From: Paraglaciecola sp.
Lineage (GTDB): Bacteria; Pseudomonadota; Gammaproteobacteria; Enterobacterales; Alteromonadaceae
Assembly (NCBI GenBank): GCA_009993955.1
Contig: JAACSL010000024.1
Span: 1-61,366 of the forward strand
Length of the DNA stretch: 61,366 nt
Reading direction: 5' to 3'
Shown: positions 36,503-45,820 of the stretch, in pieces
Layout of the letters: each line of letters begins with the position of its first letter
Numbering within the stretch: the first letter of the stretch is position 1
Notes under the pieces: model-generated
Database searches by the model: none
What the model saw: only the letters and a program-made list of their open reading frames with translations
Told to the model about the DNA's origin: nothing
Position numbers and translations under genes: made by a program

Positions 36503-36760
36503 TCATGCTTGCGTCTTTATCGTTTTTAGCTTGTTGATAAATTGTTCGAGATGCTCATCTTTTTCATAATCCAAATGATACTGGTTGTGAAAGCCAAAAC
36601 TTAATTGCACATGATGATCACGCAAAAACAAGGTGTAGCCGTCGAAATCAGAACTCGCCGTTACGCCCTTAAAAACATAAACATCATCTTGTTTTTCACC
36701 TTGCTGACGGATGAGTTCGAACACTTGCAAAATAAATTTACTATCCAGTTCATTTTTCAT
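36503..36760 (-). CDS. DUF3081 family protein
   Basis: An 85-residue soluble protein that I recognise as DUF3081: MKNELDSKFILQVFELIRQQ, then GVTASSDFDGYTLFL and FGFHNQYHLDYE. It has no signal or membrane segment and is restricted to marine gammaproteobacteria in my experience of the family. Function unknown. It precedes the lipid A acyltransferase gene by about 105 bases on the same strand, so co-transcription is possible. Confidence 0.65.
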   Translation of the reverse strand: MKNELDSKFILQVFELIRQQGEKQDDVYVFKGVTASSDFDGYTLFLRDHHVQLSFGFHNQYHLDYEKDEHLEQFINKLKTIKTQA

Positions 36761-37026
36761 AGTTACAACCCATTGGTGTTTTAAAAATACGTTTATACGG
36801 CAAGGGCTTAAGCATATTTAATGCGGTAAAAATATGCTGGCTTAATTACCAATTTTGATTAAACTGACGGTAGTTTATATCATAATCTCCACCGATTTCT
36901 TATTTGAATCATATGCCCCCAATAAGTTTGAGGACGTAAGCCATCAAAACACAGCGCTTTCTCCAGCAAAAGCTGGCTCTTGAATCAGCCAATCTGCTTT
37001 ATAAAAATTTTCTAAGTGGCTTTGTC

Positions 37027-38964
37027 ATGAGTATGATGTCGGCGTGTATCCTAACTTACGCGTTTATTCCCGAACAAAATCGGGAAGCAAAGTTAATGTG
37101 GTTGGCTTTGATGGCTTCAATACTCACTTTGCGTTTTGTTGATTTCATCGTGTGGATAACCCACAGCAGTAAACAAGCTAAACCCAGTGGCCAACTCGGC
37201 TTATGGCGTTTTTCGGTGGGCTGTATCTTAACGGCTATGTGCTGGAGTGCCTACGCCCTGTTATTTTTCAAGAGCATGGACATCATCGAGTTTTCCACCA
37301 CCGTCATCATTATTGCGGCCATGGCTGGTGGTTCTTCCACCGTTTTATCAGGCTCTCAATACCTTTCCGCTGTGTATTCAATCATTATGCTGTTGCCAAT
37401 TTCAATCATGGGTTTATTGGCGGAACAAGACTATCGAAATCTGTTGGGTATTCTAGGTTTATTATTCTGTGCGACCATGGTGTTGTCAGGTTTAAAGTCC
37501 TCGCGTTTTACTCGGCAGGCGGTGACCACTAAAAACGAATACGCCATCTTGGCAAGTGAACTGGCGGAAAAAAATTCTGAAGTGTACAACACCAACAAAA
37601 TGCTCAAAGAGGCCACAGACAAACTCAACGAAATCAAAGTTGGGCTTGAGCAAGAAGTAAAAAAACGCACAGATAAAATCTTCCAACTGAGTAATCTCGA
37701 CGAACTGACCGGCTTAACGAACCGCAATGCCTTCACCAGAGAACTGGAAAACCTGATTGAAAAAACCGTTGATTCAGAGAGCTCTGTGGCACTGCTGTTC
37801 ATCGATCTCAATGGATTTAAAAAAATCAACGATACTTTGGGGCATCAAGTTGGTGATCTGACCTTAATTGAAGTGGGCAATCGTTTAGCGGCATTCACTG
37901 AGCAAAACCGCTGTGGTAGGTGGGGAGGCGATGAATTTTTAGTTGCCCTTCCCTACAGCAGCCAAGAAACGGCAACCTCGATTGCCAGCGCAATCATGAC
38001 CAGTATCGCGCAACCCATGGCCATTGCCGGCAATGAACTGCATTTAAGTGCCACCATTGGCATTGCTTTGGCGCCCGTACACAGTTTAAACGCTGCAGAC
38101 TTGATCCAACTTGCCGATCTCACCATGTGTGAGCAGAAACAACTTGGCCTGCGCAAACCCAGAGTGTTCTCAACTGAACTGAAAAGTAAAATTGAAGCCT
38201 CACAGATCATCCTAGAAGGCTTGCAACAAGCTTTAGATAAAAAACAATTGTATCTGTGTTACCAACCCATTCAATGTGCCAAAGACAATACCTCTTGGTC
38301 ATTTGAAGCCTTGTTGCGCTGGAATTTTAATGGCCAATTCATTGGACCTGACGTATTTATCCCCTTGGCAGAGAAATCCGGGCTGATCAAAGAAATTGGC
38401 GCTTGGGTATTAAATCGTGCTTGCATGGACGCCAGACATTGGCAGTTTAATCAACTTGCCGCTGTGTCAGTTAACGTATCGGTGATCCAACTGATGGATG
38501 ATGGCTTTATTCGCATCCTCGACAACATTTTACGTAGCAGTGGTTTGCCACCAGAACGTTTACATCTTGAGATCACCGAATCCGTTTTTGTGGATAACGA
38601 AAAGAAAATCCGCGCTCAACTTGAACAAATTCAGTCACGCAATATTCATGTTTCCATCGATGATTTTGGTACAGGCTATTCGTCGTTGTCACAACTGCAA
38701 ACCTTGCCCGTAAACTACGTCAAAATTGATAAAGCCTTTGTGGATAACTTTGAAAATAAAGGCGATGCCATCATTCGCGCAACCCTCTTTATTGCACGTG
38801 AACTAAATTGTAAAACGGTCGCCGAAGGTGTCGAAACCAAAGAGCAAGCCATGGCTTTATCGGCCATGGGGGTGGATTATTTGCAGGGTTATTACTTTGC
38901 AAAACCGATGAAAAATGAAGACCTGATTGTTTGGCAAAACCCCATCTCAAATTTCCCCACTTAA
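37027..38964 (+). CDS. Membrane-bound GGDEF-EAL cyclic-di-GMP protein
   Basis: A 645-residue protein with an N-terminal membrane region of about five helices (residues 1-150), a coiled coil (YAILASELAEKNSEVYNT onward), a GGDEF domain and an EAL domain. The cyclase motif is intact (RWGGDEF, residues 298-304) as are TGLTNRNAF and DLNGFKKIND. The phosphodiesterase part keeps EALLRW (427-432), LEITES, DDFGTGYS, KIDK and AEGVE, so both activities are possible. From ATG 37027 the first membrane helix starts almost at once. The frame stays open upstream to 36940 without another ATG/GTG/TTG, and encodes KTQRFLQQKLALESANLLYK, which looks like a genuine family N-terminus, with GAGG 9 bases before an ATC at 36943. 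Confidence 0.9.
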   Translation: MSMMSACILTYAFIPEQNREAKLMWLALMASILTLRFVDFIVWITHSSKQAKPSGQLGLWRFSVGCILTAMCWSAYALLFFKSMDIIEFSTTVIIIAAMAGGSSTVLSGSQYLSAVYSIIMLLPISIMGLLAEQDYRNLLGILGLLFCATMVLSGLKSSRFTRQAVTTKNEYAILASELAEKNSEVYNTNKMLKEATDKLNEIKVGLEQEVKKRTDKIFQLSNLDELTGLTNRNAFTRELENLIEKTVDSESSVALLFIDLNGFKKINDTLGHQVGDLTLIEVGNRLAAFTEQNRCGRWGGDEFLVALPYSSQETATSIASAIMTSIAQPMAIAGNELHLSATIGIALAPVHSLNAADLIQLADLTMCEQKQLGLRKPRVFSTELKSKIEASQIILEGLQQALDKKQLYLCYQPIQCAKDNTSWSFEALLRWNFNGQFIGPDVFIPLAEKSGLIKEIGAWVLNRACMDARHWQFNQLAAVSVNVSVIQLMDDGFIRILDNILRSSGLPPERLHLEITESVFVDNEKKIRAQLEQIQSRNIHVSIDDFGTGYSSLSQLQTLPVNYVKIDKAFVDNFENKGDAIIRATLFIARELNCKTVAEGVETKEQAMALSAMGVDYLQGYYFAKPMKNEDLIVWQNPISNFPT

Positions 38965-39032
38965 ATAATCACAGAGGATTTTAATCTGAGCTGATAACAG
39001 GCACACTAACGCTTTTTCACTCGGAGGCCAGT

Positions 39033-39608
39033 GTGGCGCAACTCTATTTTTATTACTCTGCCATGAACGCTGGCAAGTCCACTTCGTTATTGCAATCAGC
39101 ATACAATTACGCCGAAAGGGGTATGAACGCGGAAATTTTCACTGCTGCCCTTGATAATCGTTTCGGTCTTGGAAAAGTAGCCTCGCGCATTGGTTTAGAA
39201 GCAAAAGCGCACCTCTTCAATCCACAAACTGCCCTATTTGATCAAATCGATGCGTTGCATAAAAACAAAAAAATAGACTGTGTGTTTATTGATGAAGCGC
39301 AGTTTTTGGCCAAGCCACAAGTACAAGACTTAGTCAAAGTGGTTGATGAGCTTGATATTCCCATTTTGGCTTATGGCCTACGCACAGACTTTCTTGGCGA
39401 AACCTTTGTGGGCAGTCGTTATTTATTGGCATGGGCAGACAAGTTAATTGAATTAAAAACTGTGTGCCACTGCGGGAGGAAAGCCAACTTTGTGGTACGC
39501 ATTGATGGTCAAGGTCAAGCAGTAAAAGAAGGGGAACAAGTAGAGGTTGGCGGTAATGACCGTTACGAGTCGATGTGTCGTAAACACTTTACCCAATTAG
39601 TCTGGTAA
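39033..39608 (+). CDS. tdk: Thymidine kinase, type II
   Basis: A 191-residue salvage enzyme that phosphorylates thymidine with ATP. Walker A is in [13 protein letters not shown], Walker B FIDEAQFL, the lasso and zinc site cysteines in [11 protein letters not shown] and SMCRKHF, and [10 protein letters not shown] is the conserved substrate loop. GTG start at 39033 behind CGGAGG. Length fits E. coli Tdk (205) with a shorter tail. Monocistronic, followed by the terminator shared with the convergent DUF3718 gene. Confidence 0.96.
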   Translation: MAQLYFYYSAMNAGKSTSLLQSAYNYAERGMNAEIFTAALDNRFGLGKVASRIGLEAKAHLFNPQTALFDQIDALHKNKKIDCVFIDEAQFLAKPQVQDLVKVVDELDIPILAYGLRTDFLGETFVGSRYLLAWADKLIELKTVCHCGRKANFVVRIDGQGQAVKEGEQVEVGGNDRYESMCRKHFTQLVW

Positions 39609-39638
39609 CCAAACGGGCAATAAGATGGCGTAAAAGTA

Positions 39639-39664
39639 AACGACGGGTGAGTGGACCCGTCGTT
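39639..39664. terminator. Hairpin between convergent tdk and DUF3718 genes
   Basis: AACGACGGGT (39639-39648) and ACCCGTCGTT (39655-39664) pair perfectly around a six-base loop. On the minus strand a T-rich tract follows (TTTACTTTTA), as in an intrinsic terminator; on the plus strand the T content is poor, so it acts best for the DUF3718 gene. Confidence 0.6.
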
Positions 39665-39673
39665 GTAGTCTAC

Positions 39674-40270
39674 TTAGGCTTTGTTAGCACTCAAAAAGCT
39701 AACGATGTCTTGTGCTTGACGAGTTTGTGAAAACTCCACTAAGCCTTGACCAGCACAGCTGACGTTATTTTTATCTAATACAACATCTAAGACTTGTTGT
39801 TTTGAGTTGCCCAAATCACCCACACGGCTAGCCACAGCGCGTTTGAACATGTCTAGGTCGTTGGTGACCACAGCTTTACAAAACGAAGCGTAATGTGTGT
39901 CGCCGACAAATTTGACTTTTGGCGTCGTTTTACTAGCGGCTTGGGCAGTTTGCTCGCCTTGAATGTAAGTTAATACATTTTGTGCATTACGAGCCTGAGA
40001 AAATTCAACTAGGCCTTTGCCTGCACATTGTACATTGTTGGCATCTAATAGAATGTCTAAGGCTTTTGACTTAGACGCGTTAAGCCAAGTGCTCTGTTTA
40101 GCTACGCTTAATTTGAATAAATTTACGTTGTCGGTAACAACTGCTTTGCACAAACTCGCGAAGGCGGTATCGCCAACAAATTTGAATTTGCTTGAGCCTT
40201 CAAGCGCTGCATTAGCATTGAATGACAAACAAGCCGCAGATACAACAACAGAAATAAGTAACTTTTTCAT
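39674..40270 (-). CDS. Exported two-repeat DUF3718 protein
   Basis: A 198-residue protein from ATG 40270 with a signal peptide (cleavage likely after ANA). It is two tandem copies of the DUF3718 domain: KFVGDTAFASLCKAVVTDN to CAGKGLVEFSQAR, and KFVGDTHYASFCKAVVTND to CAGQGLVEFSQTR, each with two cysteines probably paired in the periplasm. Single-domain relatives are found in many Alteromonadales. No function is known. The gene is preceded by a long AT-rich region and is convergent with tdk. Confidence 0.8.
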   Translation of the reverse strand: MKKLLISVVVSAACLSFNANAALEGSSKFKFVGDTAFASLCKAVVTDNVNLFKLSVAKQSTWLNASKSKALDILLDANNVQCAGKGLVEFSQARNAQNVLTYIQGEQTAQAASKTTPKVKFVGDTHYASFCKAVVTNDLDMFKRAVASRVGDLGNSKQQVLDVVLDKNNVSCAGQGLVEFSQTRQAQDIVSFLSANKA

Positions 40271-40592
40271 TTCAATACTCCGAGTATTAGGTGGTGTTAA
40301 CAATGAGCTATTCTGTAACTCTCGGTAGCAATAGTAATTAAATTACAATTTTATGTTGTTTTTTTTCTGTTTTAACTTAATTATAAGAATGTTAACGCAT
40401 GTTAATTACCTATGAAATATCTCCATACCATTGTTTTACATAGATTTTTAATTTCAGTATATATCTTTATTGAATATCTATATTCTATTTAATTCTCATA
40501 TTTTATGTAATTTTATTACAGATTTCATCGATACTTTGGCATAAATCACAGGTTCGCAACAATTGCTCGCAAATTTTTGCCATGTTAAATAA
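40271..40592. other. AT-rich region with no gene
   Basis: About 320 bases, strongly AT-rich, between the DUF3718 gene and the ilvH terminator. It must contain the promoter of the DUF3718 gene (minus strand). I see no ORF, RNA or clear regulatory motif in it. Confidence 0.5.
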
Positions 40593-40618
40593 AAAAGGTG
40601 CCTACAGAGGCACCTTTT
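40593..40618 (-). terminator. Intrinsic terminator of ilvIH
   Basis: AAAAGGTGCC (40593-40602) pairs perfectly with GGCACCTTTT (40609-40618) around TACAGA. On the minus strand the stem is followed by a T-run (the A-run at 40591-40596 and the AT-rich bases beyond), 22 bases after the ilvH stop codon. Confidence 0.88.
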
Positions 40619-40639
40619 CAAACACTACAACAAGGATAT

Positions 40640-41137
40640 TTAAGGGCGTAACGCCTTGTCACCTCTGGCCAGCCCACAGATACCTGTACGAGACGCCTCG
40701 ATGATCTCAGCCGTTTGACCGAGGGTATGAGCAAAGGCATCCAGTTTGTCGCTGGTACCAGTCACTTGGATGGTGTAATTATTACTGTCAACATCAACAA
40801 TTTGTGCACGGAAAATATCCACATTGCGGTGAATCTCTGAGCGCACTAACTCATTACGTGTGGCCACTTTTATCAACATCAGCTCACGCTCAACATGGCT
40901 GCCGTCGGTTAACTCCACGACTTTGAGTACATCGATGAGTTTGTTGACCTGTTTGGTAATTTGTTCAATGACTTTGTCATCGGCTTGAGTGGTGATGGTC
41001 AAGCGCGACAAACTTTTGTCATGGGTTGGTGCCACACAAAGCGAATCAACGTTATACCCGCGTTGCGAAAACACCCCAACAATACGTGACAATGCACCCG
41101 GGGCATTTTCCATTAAGACTGATAATATGCGTTTCAT
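40640..41137 (-). CDS. ilvH: Acetolactate synthase small (regulatory) subunit
   Basis: A 165-residue regulatory subunit that stimulates IlvI and confers valine feedback inhibition. Two ACT domains are visible: residues 1-75 with RILSVLMENAPGALSRIVG and the valine-site region, and a second beta-alpha block with YTIQVTGTSDKLDAFAHTL. Length matches E. coli IlvH (163). Its ATG overlaps the ilvI stop by one base (TAATG), the classic coupled arrangement. Confidence 0.96.
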   Translation of the reverse strand: MKRILSVLMENAPGALSRIVGVFSQRGYNVDSLCVAPTHDKSLSRLTITTQADDKVIEQITKQVNKLIDVLKVVELTDGSHVERELMLIKVATRNELVRSEIHRNVDIFRAQIVDVDSNNYTIQVTGTSDKLDAFAHTLGQTAEIIEASRTGICGLARGDKALRP

Positions 41138-42858
41138 TAGGTACGCTCCGTTTTACTCAAGCGCATATCATCCATAGCACCAAATTTGATTTGCATGGGG
41201 TATACGTGTTCATTTTGATCAATTTCAATATCCATAAAAACCAGGCGATCGGTCATGCTAAAACAGCGTGCCATCGCCTCATCTAACTCGGCAGGATCAG
41301 ATACTCTGATACCAACGTGCCCATAAGCTTCAGCGAGTTTGACAAAGTCTGGCATGGAATCCATGTAAGAATGGGAATGACGCCCCTTGTAAATCATATC
41401 CTGCCACTGTCTTACCATGCCCAAGGCTCGGTTATTCAAGGAAATGATTTTTACCGGTAAGTTATATTGCAAGCAGGTAGACAGTTCTTGGATATTCATC
41501 TGGATACTGCCATCGCCGGTGACCACCACCGAGACCGCGTCAGGATGCGCCATCTGCACCCCCATAGCCGCTGGAAGACCAAAACCCATGGTGCCCAAGC
41601 CACCAGAGTTAATCCAACGACGTGGTTTATTAAATGGATAATACAGGGCCGCAAACATCTGATGCTGCCCCACATCAGAGCTAACAAACGCATCACCGTG
41701 GGTGTGTTTGTACAAGGCTTCGATCACCTGCTGTGGTTTAATCAACTTACTGTCAGTTTGATAGGCTAAACAATCACGTTGACGCCACTGAGCAATTTGC
41801 TTCCACCAATCGGCTAATTTCGCCTTCTGCGCCTTTTCATCGACTTTGCCCATTTGCTCTAATAATTGTTCTGTTACCTTATCAACACTCCCCACCACGG
41901 GCACATGTACTGCTACGGTTTTGGAGATGGAGGCAGGATCGATATCAACATGGATAATAGTGGCATGTGGACAAAACTTGTCGACGTTGTTGGTCACTCG
42001 GTCATCAAACCTAGCACCCAAGGCCAAGATACAATCTGAGTTGTGCATGGCCTTGTTAGCTTCTAAACGTCCGTGCATACCCAACATCCCAACAAATTGC
42101 TCATGCACACTGGAAAAGGCACCCAAGCCCATTAATGTAGAGGTGACTGGGGCATTGAGCTTTTCGGCAAGCTCCGTAATTAAACTGCTTGCTTCAGCTG
42201 TCACCGCGCCGCCCCCCACGTAAAGAATGGGACGCTTAGCTTCCATTAATGTGGTGACGGCTTTTTTAATTTGTTTATTGTGCCCTTTTAGCGTTGGGTT
42301 ATACGAACGCATCGTGACATCAGTGGGAAACACATAGGGATGTTCATCTTGCACATTGACGATGTCTTTGGGTAAATCAACCACCACCGGACCAGGGCGG
42401 CCAGTACTGGCAATGTAATATGCTTTAGCAATCGCCTCAGGAATATCCACTGCGCGTTTTACCAAAAAGCTATGCTTAACAATCGGACGCGAACAACCCA
42501 CCATATCGGTTTCTTGGAAAGCATCCTCGCCGATGTGCATAGACGGTACTTGTCCAGATAACACCACCATCGGAATAGAATCCATAAATGCGGTGGCGAT
42601 GCCCGTTAGTGTGTTAGTTGCACCGGGTCCCGAGGTAACCAGCACGGTGCCAGTGAGACCAGTAGAACGCGCATAGCCGTCTGCCATGTGGGCAGCTGCT
42701 TGCTCATGACGGACGAGCACATGTTCAACATCCGTTTGCGCATAAAGCGCATCATAAATGTCGAGTACGGCACCACCGGGGTAACCGAATACATGTTTCA
42801 CGCCTATATCTTTTAGCGTTCGCACAACCATGGCGGCGCCTGACATCATTTCCATCAC
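41137..42858 (-). CDS. ilvI: Acetolactate synthase large (catalytic) subunit
   Basis: A 573-residue ThDP and FAD-dependent enzyme, first committed step of branched-chain amino acid synthesis (pyruvate to acetolactate, or with 2-ketobutyrate to acetohydroxybutyrate). The catalytic glutamate lies in [19 protein letters not shown]; the ThDP motif is [17 protein letters not shown] with NN following (LNNRALGMV). FAD region [13 protein letters not shown] is intact. With ilvH it forms the isozyme III-type holoenzyme. No leader peptide with runs of Ile/Val/Leu codons was found, so attenuation is not indicated. Confidence 0.97.
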   Translation of the reverse strand: MMEMMSGAAMVVRTLKDIGVKHVFGYPGGAVLDIYDALYAQTDVEHVLVRHEQAAAHMADGYARSTGLTGTVLVTSGPGATNTLTGIATAFMDSIPMVVLSGQVPSMHIGEDAFQETDMVGCSRPIVKHSFLVKRAVDIPEAIAKAYYIASTGRPGPVVVDLPKDIVNVQDEHPYVFPTDVTMRSYNPTLKGHNKQIKKAVTTLMEAKRPILYVGGGAVTAEASSLITELAEKLNAPVTSTLMGLGAFSSVHEQFVGMLGMHGRLEANKAMHNSDCILALGARFDDRVTNNVDKFCPHATIIHVDIDPASISKTVAVHVPVVGSVDKVTEQLLEQMGKVDEKAQKAKLADWWKQIAQWRQRDCLAYQTDSKLIKPQQVIEALYKHTHGDAFVSSDVGQHQMFAALYYPFNKPRRWINSGGLGTMGFGLPAAMGVQMAHPDAVSVVVTGDGSIQMNIQELSTCLQYNLPVKIISLNNRALGMVRQWQDMIYKGRHSHSYMDSMPDFVKLAEAYGHVGIRVSDPAELDEAMARCFSMTDRLVFMDIEIDQNEHVYPMQIKFGAMDDMRLSKTERT

Positions 42859-42957
42859 AAACTCCCAAAATATAAAATGTACGCACCTATGATTAGCTTA
42901 GGGGAAAACTATACTTGAGAGAGTAGGAAGATAAAACACTAAAAAATATAAAAGTGA

Positions 42958-42997
42958 GATATATATCCCAATATTACAGAATATTAGGATATATATT
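42958..42997. repeat. Long AT-rich hairpin upstream of ilvI
   Basis: Arms 42958-42975 and 42980-42997 are complementary over 18 positions with one mismatch and one G-T pair, around a four-base loop (ACAG). The arms contain ATATATATCC and GGATATATAT. It lies 100 bases upstream of the ilvI start and 34 bases downstream of the maoP terminator. No T-run follows in either direction, so it is not a standard terminator; an operator or structured leader is possible. Confidence 0.7.
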
Positions 42998-43031
42998 CTA
43001 ATTGAAACAGACTAACTTGATTAAATAGGAT

Positions 43032-43062
43032 AAAAACTCACTTTTCATCTCAAAGCGAGTTT
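43032..43062 (-). terminator. Intrinsic terminator of maoP
   Basis: On the minus strand AAACTCGCTTT (43062-43052) pairs, with one mismatch, with AAAGTGAGTTT just downstream, and is followed by a T-run (A-run at 43032-43036). It starts at the maoP stop codon. Confidence 0.75.
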
Positions 43063-43432
43063 AATCATCCATTTCGATTTCCATGTCGCTGTCTTCTACA
43101 ACCACATCATCATCGTCACCGAGACTGGTGCGATGCGAACCGTAAATACTGCCTAATTTTGGACGGTTGATGCGTTTTTGATATTTAATCCACGCTTTTT
43201 CAGCTACTGTTTCTGGCGCTTTTTGGCCAAGTACAGCGGCAATAAAGTGCTTATCTTCTTCCGTGCTTGCCTCTAACTCGCCGTCAATCAAGGCAGCAAA
43301 CAAACATCCGTATTGAGCCAAGGCCTTGCTTTCCCCAATAGAAAAATCACCAGAGCGTGAAAATCCATAAGGGTAGTGTTTCTTGTCGCTGAATGTGCGA
43401 GCGACCAAGGATTCTCGAGTAAGTTTTGCCAT
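43061..43432 (-). CDS. maoP: MaoP / DUF413 family protein
   Basis: A 123-residue protein of the DUF413 (MaoP, formerly YifE) family, starting at ATG 43432. The hallmark DKKHYPYGFSRSGDFSIGES agrees closely with the E. coli protein (DNKHYPRGFSRHGDFTI), followed by VAEKAWIKYQKRINRPK. The C-terminal tail is very acidic (DDDDVVVEDSDMEIEMDD). In E. coli MaoP, with the maoS site, organises the Ori macrodomain of the chromosome. E. coli maoP lies near ilv genes as well, so the neighbourhood with ilvIH is in keeping. It has its own terminator. Confidence 0.85.
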   Translation of the reverse strand: MAKLTRESLVARTFSDKKHYPYGFSRSGDFSIGESKALAQYGCLFAALIDGELEASTEEDKHFIAAVLGQKAPETVAEKAWIKYQKRINRPKLGSIYGSHRTSLGDDDDVVVEDSDMEIEMDD

Positions 43433-43626
43433 CACAACACCCACAAAATTAAGTTAAATTCAGCTAAGAAAAGATCAACGATCTTTGGATTGCTTTATAA
43501 TTTAAAACTGAAATCTGTCAATGTTTAATTAGGATTATTTTTTTAAAATTTGTACTGTCGGCAACCCTTGTTGCCAGTCTTGTCTTTGGGTTTTCTGTCG
43601 GCCTGTCTTTCAAGCAAGACTTGATG

Positions 43627-44115
43627 TTAACGTTTGCTTACCCAAGCCCATATCATCTCGCACTTTAACGGCTCGATACCGCTTGCATCAGTGACCACAA
43701 CCTGCACATTGACTTCCCCCTTTTCAGCACTTTGCATCAAGGCAATTTGCTCATCCGTCAACGTAGCCACCGCGGTCATATCGCCGGTGGCACGTTTTAC
43801 ATAATTGAGATTCATGGTTTTAATTAGCGGTAATTTATCGCCCGGCAAATTGATGCCCACAATAAACCCGGTGCAAGACTCGGCTAACAAAGCCATGGCA
43901 GCCGCATGCACACTTCCAATATGGTTTTGAGCCTTTCGGCGATTCTTTTGTCGATAAGTGGCCGTTTTACCGTCTGTATACAGCACTTCGATACCCGTCG
44001 TACCTGCTAATTTTACCTTGTGTCTGAATACCAAGGTCATCAACCAACTGCTCAGCCAAGGTGGATAGCCGTTTACTTTGTTGACAAAAGATCGGAGGGG
44101 ATTTGACTTGGACAT
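43627..44115 (-). CDS. DUF4442 hotdog-fold protein
   Basis: A 162-residue protein with the DUF4442 hotdog domain: VKLAGTTGIEVLYTDGKTATY, the central helix NHIGSVHAAAMALLAESCTGF and the strand LIKTMNLNYVKRATG. The His-Ala-Ala-Ala helix corresponds to the region holding the catalytic residues in acyl-CoA thioesterases of this fold, so a thioester substrate is likely but not shown. No signal peptide; cytoplasmic. Monocistronic between maoP and the TPR-sulfotransferase, with separate promoters by spacing. Confidence 0.78.
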   Translation of the reverse strand: MSKSNPLRSFVNKVNGYPPWLSSWLMTLVFRHKVKLAGTTGIEVLYTDGKTATYRQKNRRKAQNHIGSVHAAAMALLAESCTGFIVGINLPGDKLPLIKTMNLNYVKRATGDMTAVATLTDEQIALMQSAEKGEVNVQVVVTDASGIEPLKCEMIWAWVSKR

Positions 44116-44191
44116 GTGATTTCCTCTGGTTAGACCAGATCGCAGTGTGCCCCTTGCTGAAAAAACTTACAAATAAATTTTATAGCCTGCC

Positions 44192-45778
44192 TCAGAATGG
44201 CAGATTTTGCGTTTTGAAAAACTGCTGTAACTCGATGGTGGATGCTGCGTACTTTTGCCAGCGTCCAATCGACGAGGTATTAATGGGTTCCCGCACTTGC
44301 ACTTTGCTTGCAGTCGACACCGGGGCGGTATTCGACTCCACGTTTATACATTGTGCCTGCCACGCTAAATCGCAAAATTTAAGTAGTTTCTGTACTTCAG
44401 CCTGCGGTTCACGCGCCAATTGTTCGTAACATAGTTGATATACATTGGCAGATTGATGGTGTTGCCAATACTGACCTAGCTGGTAAAACTCTTGATAAAA
44501 GCGCCCAATATTAAGCAAATTAAACGAGTAAGCGTAGTAGGGACTATGGATAGAAAATAGCTGTCTGAAATTGCCAATGCAGGTATCCATGGGATTGCGT
44601 TGCACCATTATAATTTTGGCTTTGGGCAGGGCTTGCAAAATCAAACCAATATAAAAAAAGTTAAATGGCAGTTTATCGACAAATCGTTTGGCGCCCTGGC
44701 GCACAGCTTGTGTTCTTTCAATGTAGCGTTGTCCCAGCGCGTGCATGTCAAGTTGCTGAGCTTTTTGTAAGGTCTCCAGATCCAGCACATACGGCGAAGT
44801 TGTTGCGGTTAATTCTTTCACAGCAAGGCCAAAATCTTGCAACTCTCCACATGAATCGACATCAGCATGGTTGCTAAGTATGCGTTCTACCAGTGTGGTA
44901 CCCGAGCGAGGCATGCCCACAACAAAAATGGGCGCTGGATCAGCATAGCCTGAGTAGGGCGATGCACTGTTTTTGTTATCTTTACCTATTGCTAATTTAG
45001 CTGCCGCAAATAGCGATTGGTCTCGGTCAAACTGATAATCAAGGGTCGCTAACTTTTTGTTTTTTGCCGCTGATAATGCAGAAAACGCGGCTTGATATTG
45101 ACCACGTGCTTCATATTCTTTAGCCAGTGCATGTCCAATATGCAAGGCTGCATCGGGAAGTAAATCGAGTTTATTTAACGCAATTAAACGCCCTAAATGA
45201 TGAGCATGCTGTGTATTTTCACCCAGGTCGCTAAGCGCGAAGTGAGCTTGGTAATAATCGGGTTTCAGGGCAATGGCGCGCTCAAATGCCTGCCTTGCTT
45301 GACCAAATAAACCAGCAAATTTAGCGGATACGGCATAGTTGTAATAATACGCTGGGTTTTGATCATTAATAGACAGTGCTTTCTCAAATACTTTTAACGC
45401 CCTTTGGTGCAAGCCAATGCGGCTGAGTGCAACCCCTAAGGTATCTAAACTCAAGGCTTGATTGAGCTGCGCAAGGCTAATCTTATCTGCAGCAACCAAG
45501 GCCTCATTCATATTGCCCTGCAAGGCGTAACATTTGCATAAATGCACCAAGTACTCGTCAGTTGATTTTATGCTAAGCGCTCGATTAAACAGTTGAACTG
45601 CTTTGTTAATTTGACCAATTTCACTGTTGATAATGCCTAATAAAAAATAGGCATCAGCATGCTGTTGGTCGACTTCGAGGATCTTTACACAACTTTGATG
45701 GGCTAATTGATAATCACGCTGATTAATAGCTTGTTCAGCGAGCTTATGTAAATGACTGATATTCTTCATATTTTTCAA
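44192..45778 (-). CDS. TPR-sulfotransferase family protein
   Basis: A 528-residue protein: residues 1-250 are TPR repeats (YFLLGIINSEIGQINKAVQL, LGVALSRIGLHQRALKVFE, NYAVSAKFAGLFGQARQAFE), and residues 280-500 a sulfotransferase-3-type domain with the PAPS 5'-phosphosulfate loop FVVGMPRSGTTLVERIL and the 3'-phosphate region IMVQRNPMDTCIGNFR. No signal peptide is seen. In alteromonads such genes very commonly follow a TonB-dependent receptor, as here (43-base gap with a terminator in it). The acceptor is unknown. The ATG at 45778 and the one three codons later are both possible. Confidence 0.85.
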   Translation of the reverse strand: MKNMKNISHLHKLAEQAINQRDYQLAHQSCVKILEVDQQHADAYFLLGIINSEIGQINKAVQLFNRALSIKSTDEYLVHLCKCYALQGNMNEALVAADKISLAQLNQALSLDTLGVALSRIGLHQRALKVFEKALSINDQNPAYYYNYAVSAKFAGLFGQARQAFERAIALKPDYYQAHFALSDLGENTQHAHHLGRLIALNKLDLLPDAALHIGHALAKEYEARGQYQAAFSALSAAKNKKLATLDYQFDRDQSLFAAAKLAIGKDNKNSASPYSGYADPAPIFVVGMPRSGTTLVERILSNHADVDSCGELQDFGLAVKELTATTSPYVLDLETLQKAQQLDMHALGQRYIERTQAVRQGAKRFVDKLPFNFFYIGLILQALPKAKIIMVQRNPMDTCIGNFRQLFSIHSPYYAYSFNLLNIGRFYQEFYQLGQYWQHHQSANVYQLCYEQLAREPQAEVQKLLKFCDLAWQAQCINVESNTAPVSTASKVQVREPINTSSIGRWQKYAASTIELQQFFKTQNLPF

Positions 45779-45785
45779 TAAAAAA

Positions 45786-45802
45786 GGGCACCTAACGTGC
45801 CC
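45786..45802 (-). terminator. Hairpin terminator between the receptor and the sulfotransferase gene
   Basis: On the minus strand GGGCAC and GTGCCC (45802-45797 and 45791-45786) form a six-base G/C stem with a five-base loop followed directly by TTTTT. It ends just eight bases upstream of the TPR-sulfotransferase start, so that gene depends on read-through from the receptor or an own promoter within the receptor's 3' end. Confidence 0.8.
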
Positions 45803-45820
45803 CTTCTACAGCGTTATAGG

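Noticed and set aside
37431-37829. 132-residue serine-rich frame antisense to the GGDEF-EAL gene
   Set aside because: Shadow of the GGDEF and coiled-coil coding region.
42859-43060. Attenuation leader peptide for ilvIH
   Set aside because: No short open frame rich in Ile, Val or Leu codons with terminator/antiterminator alternatives was found.
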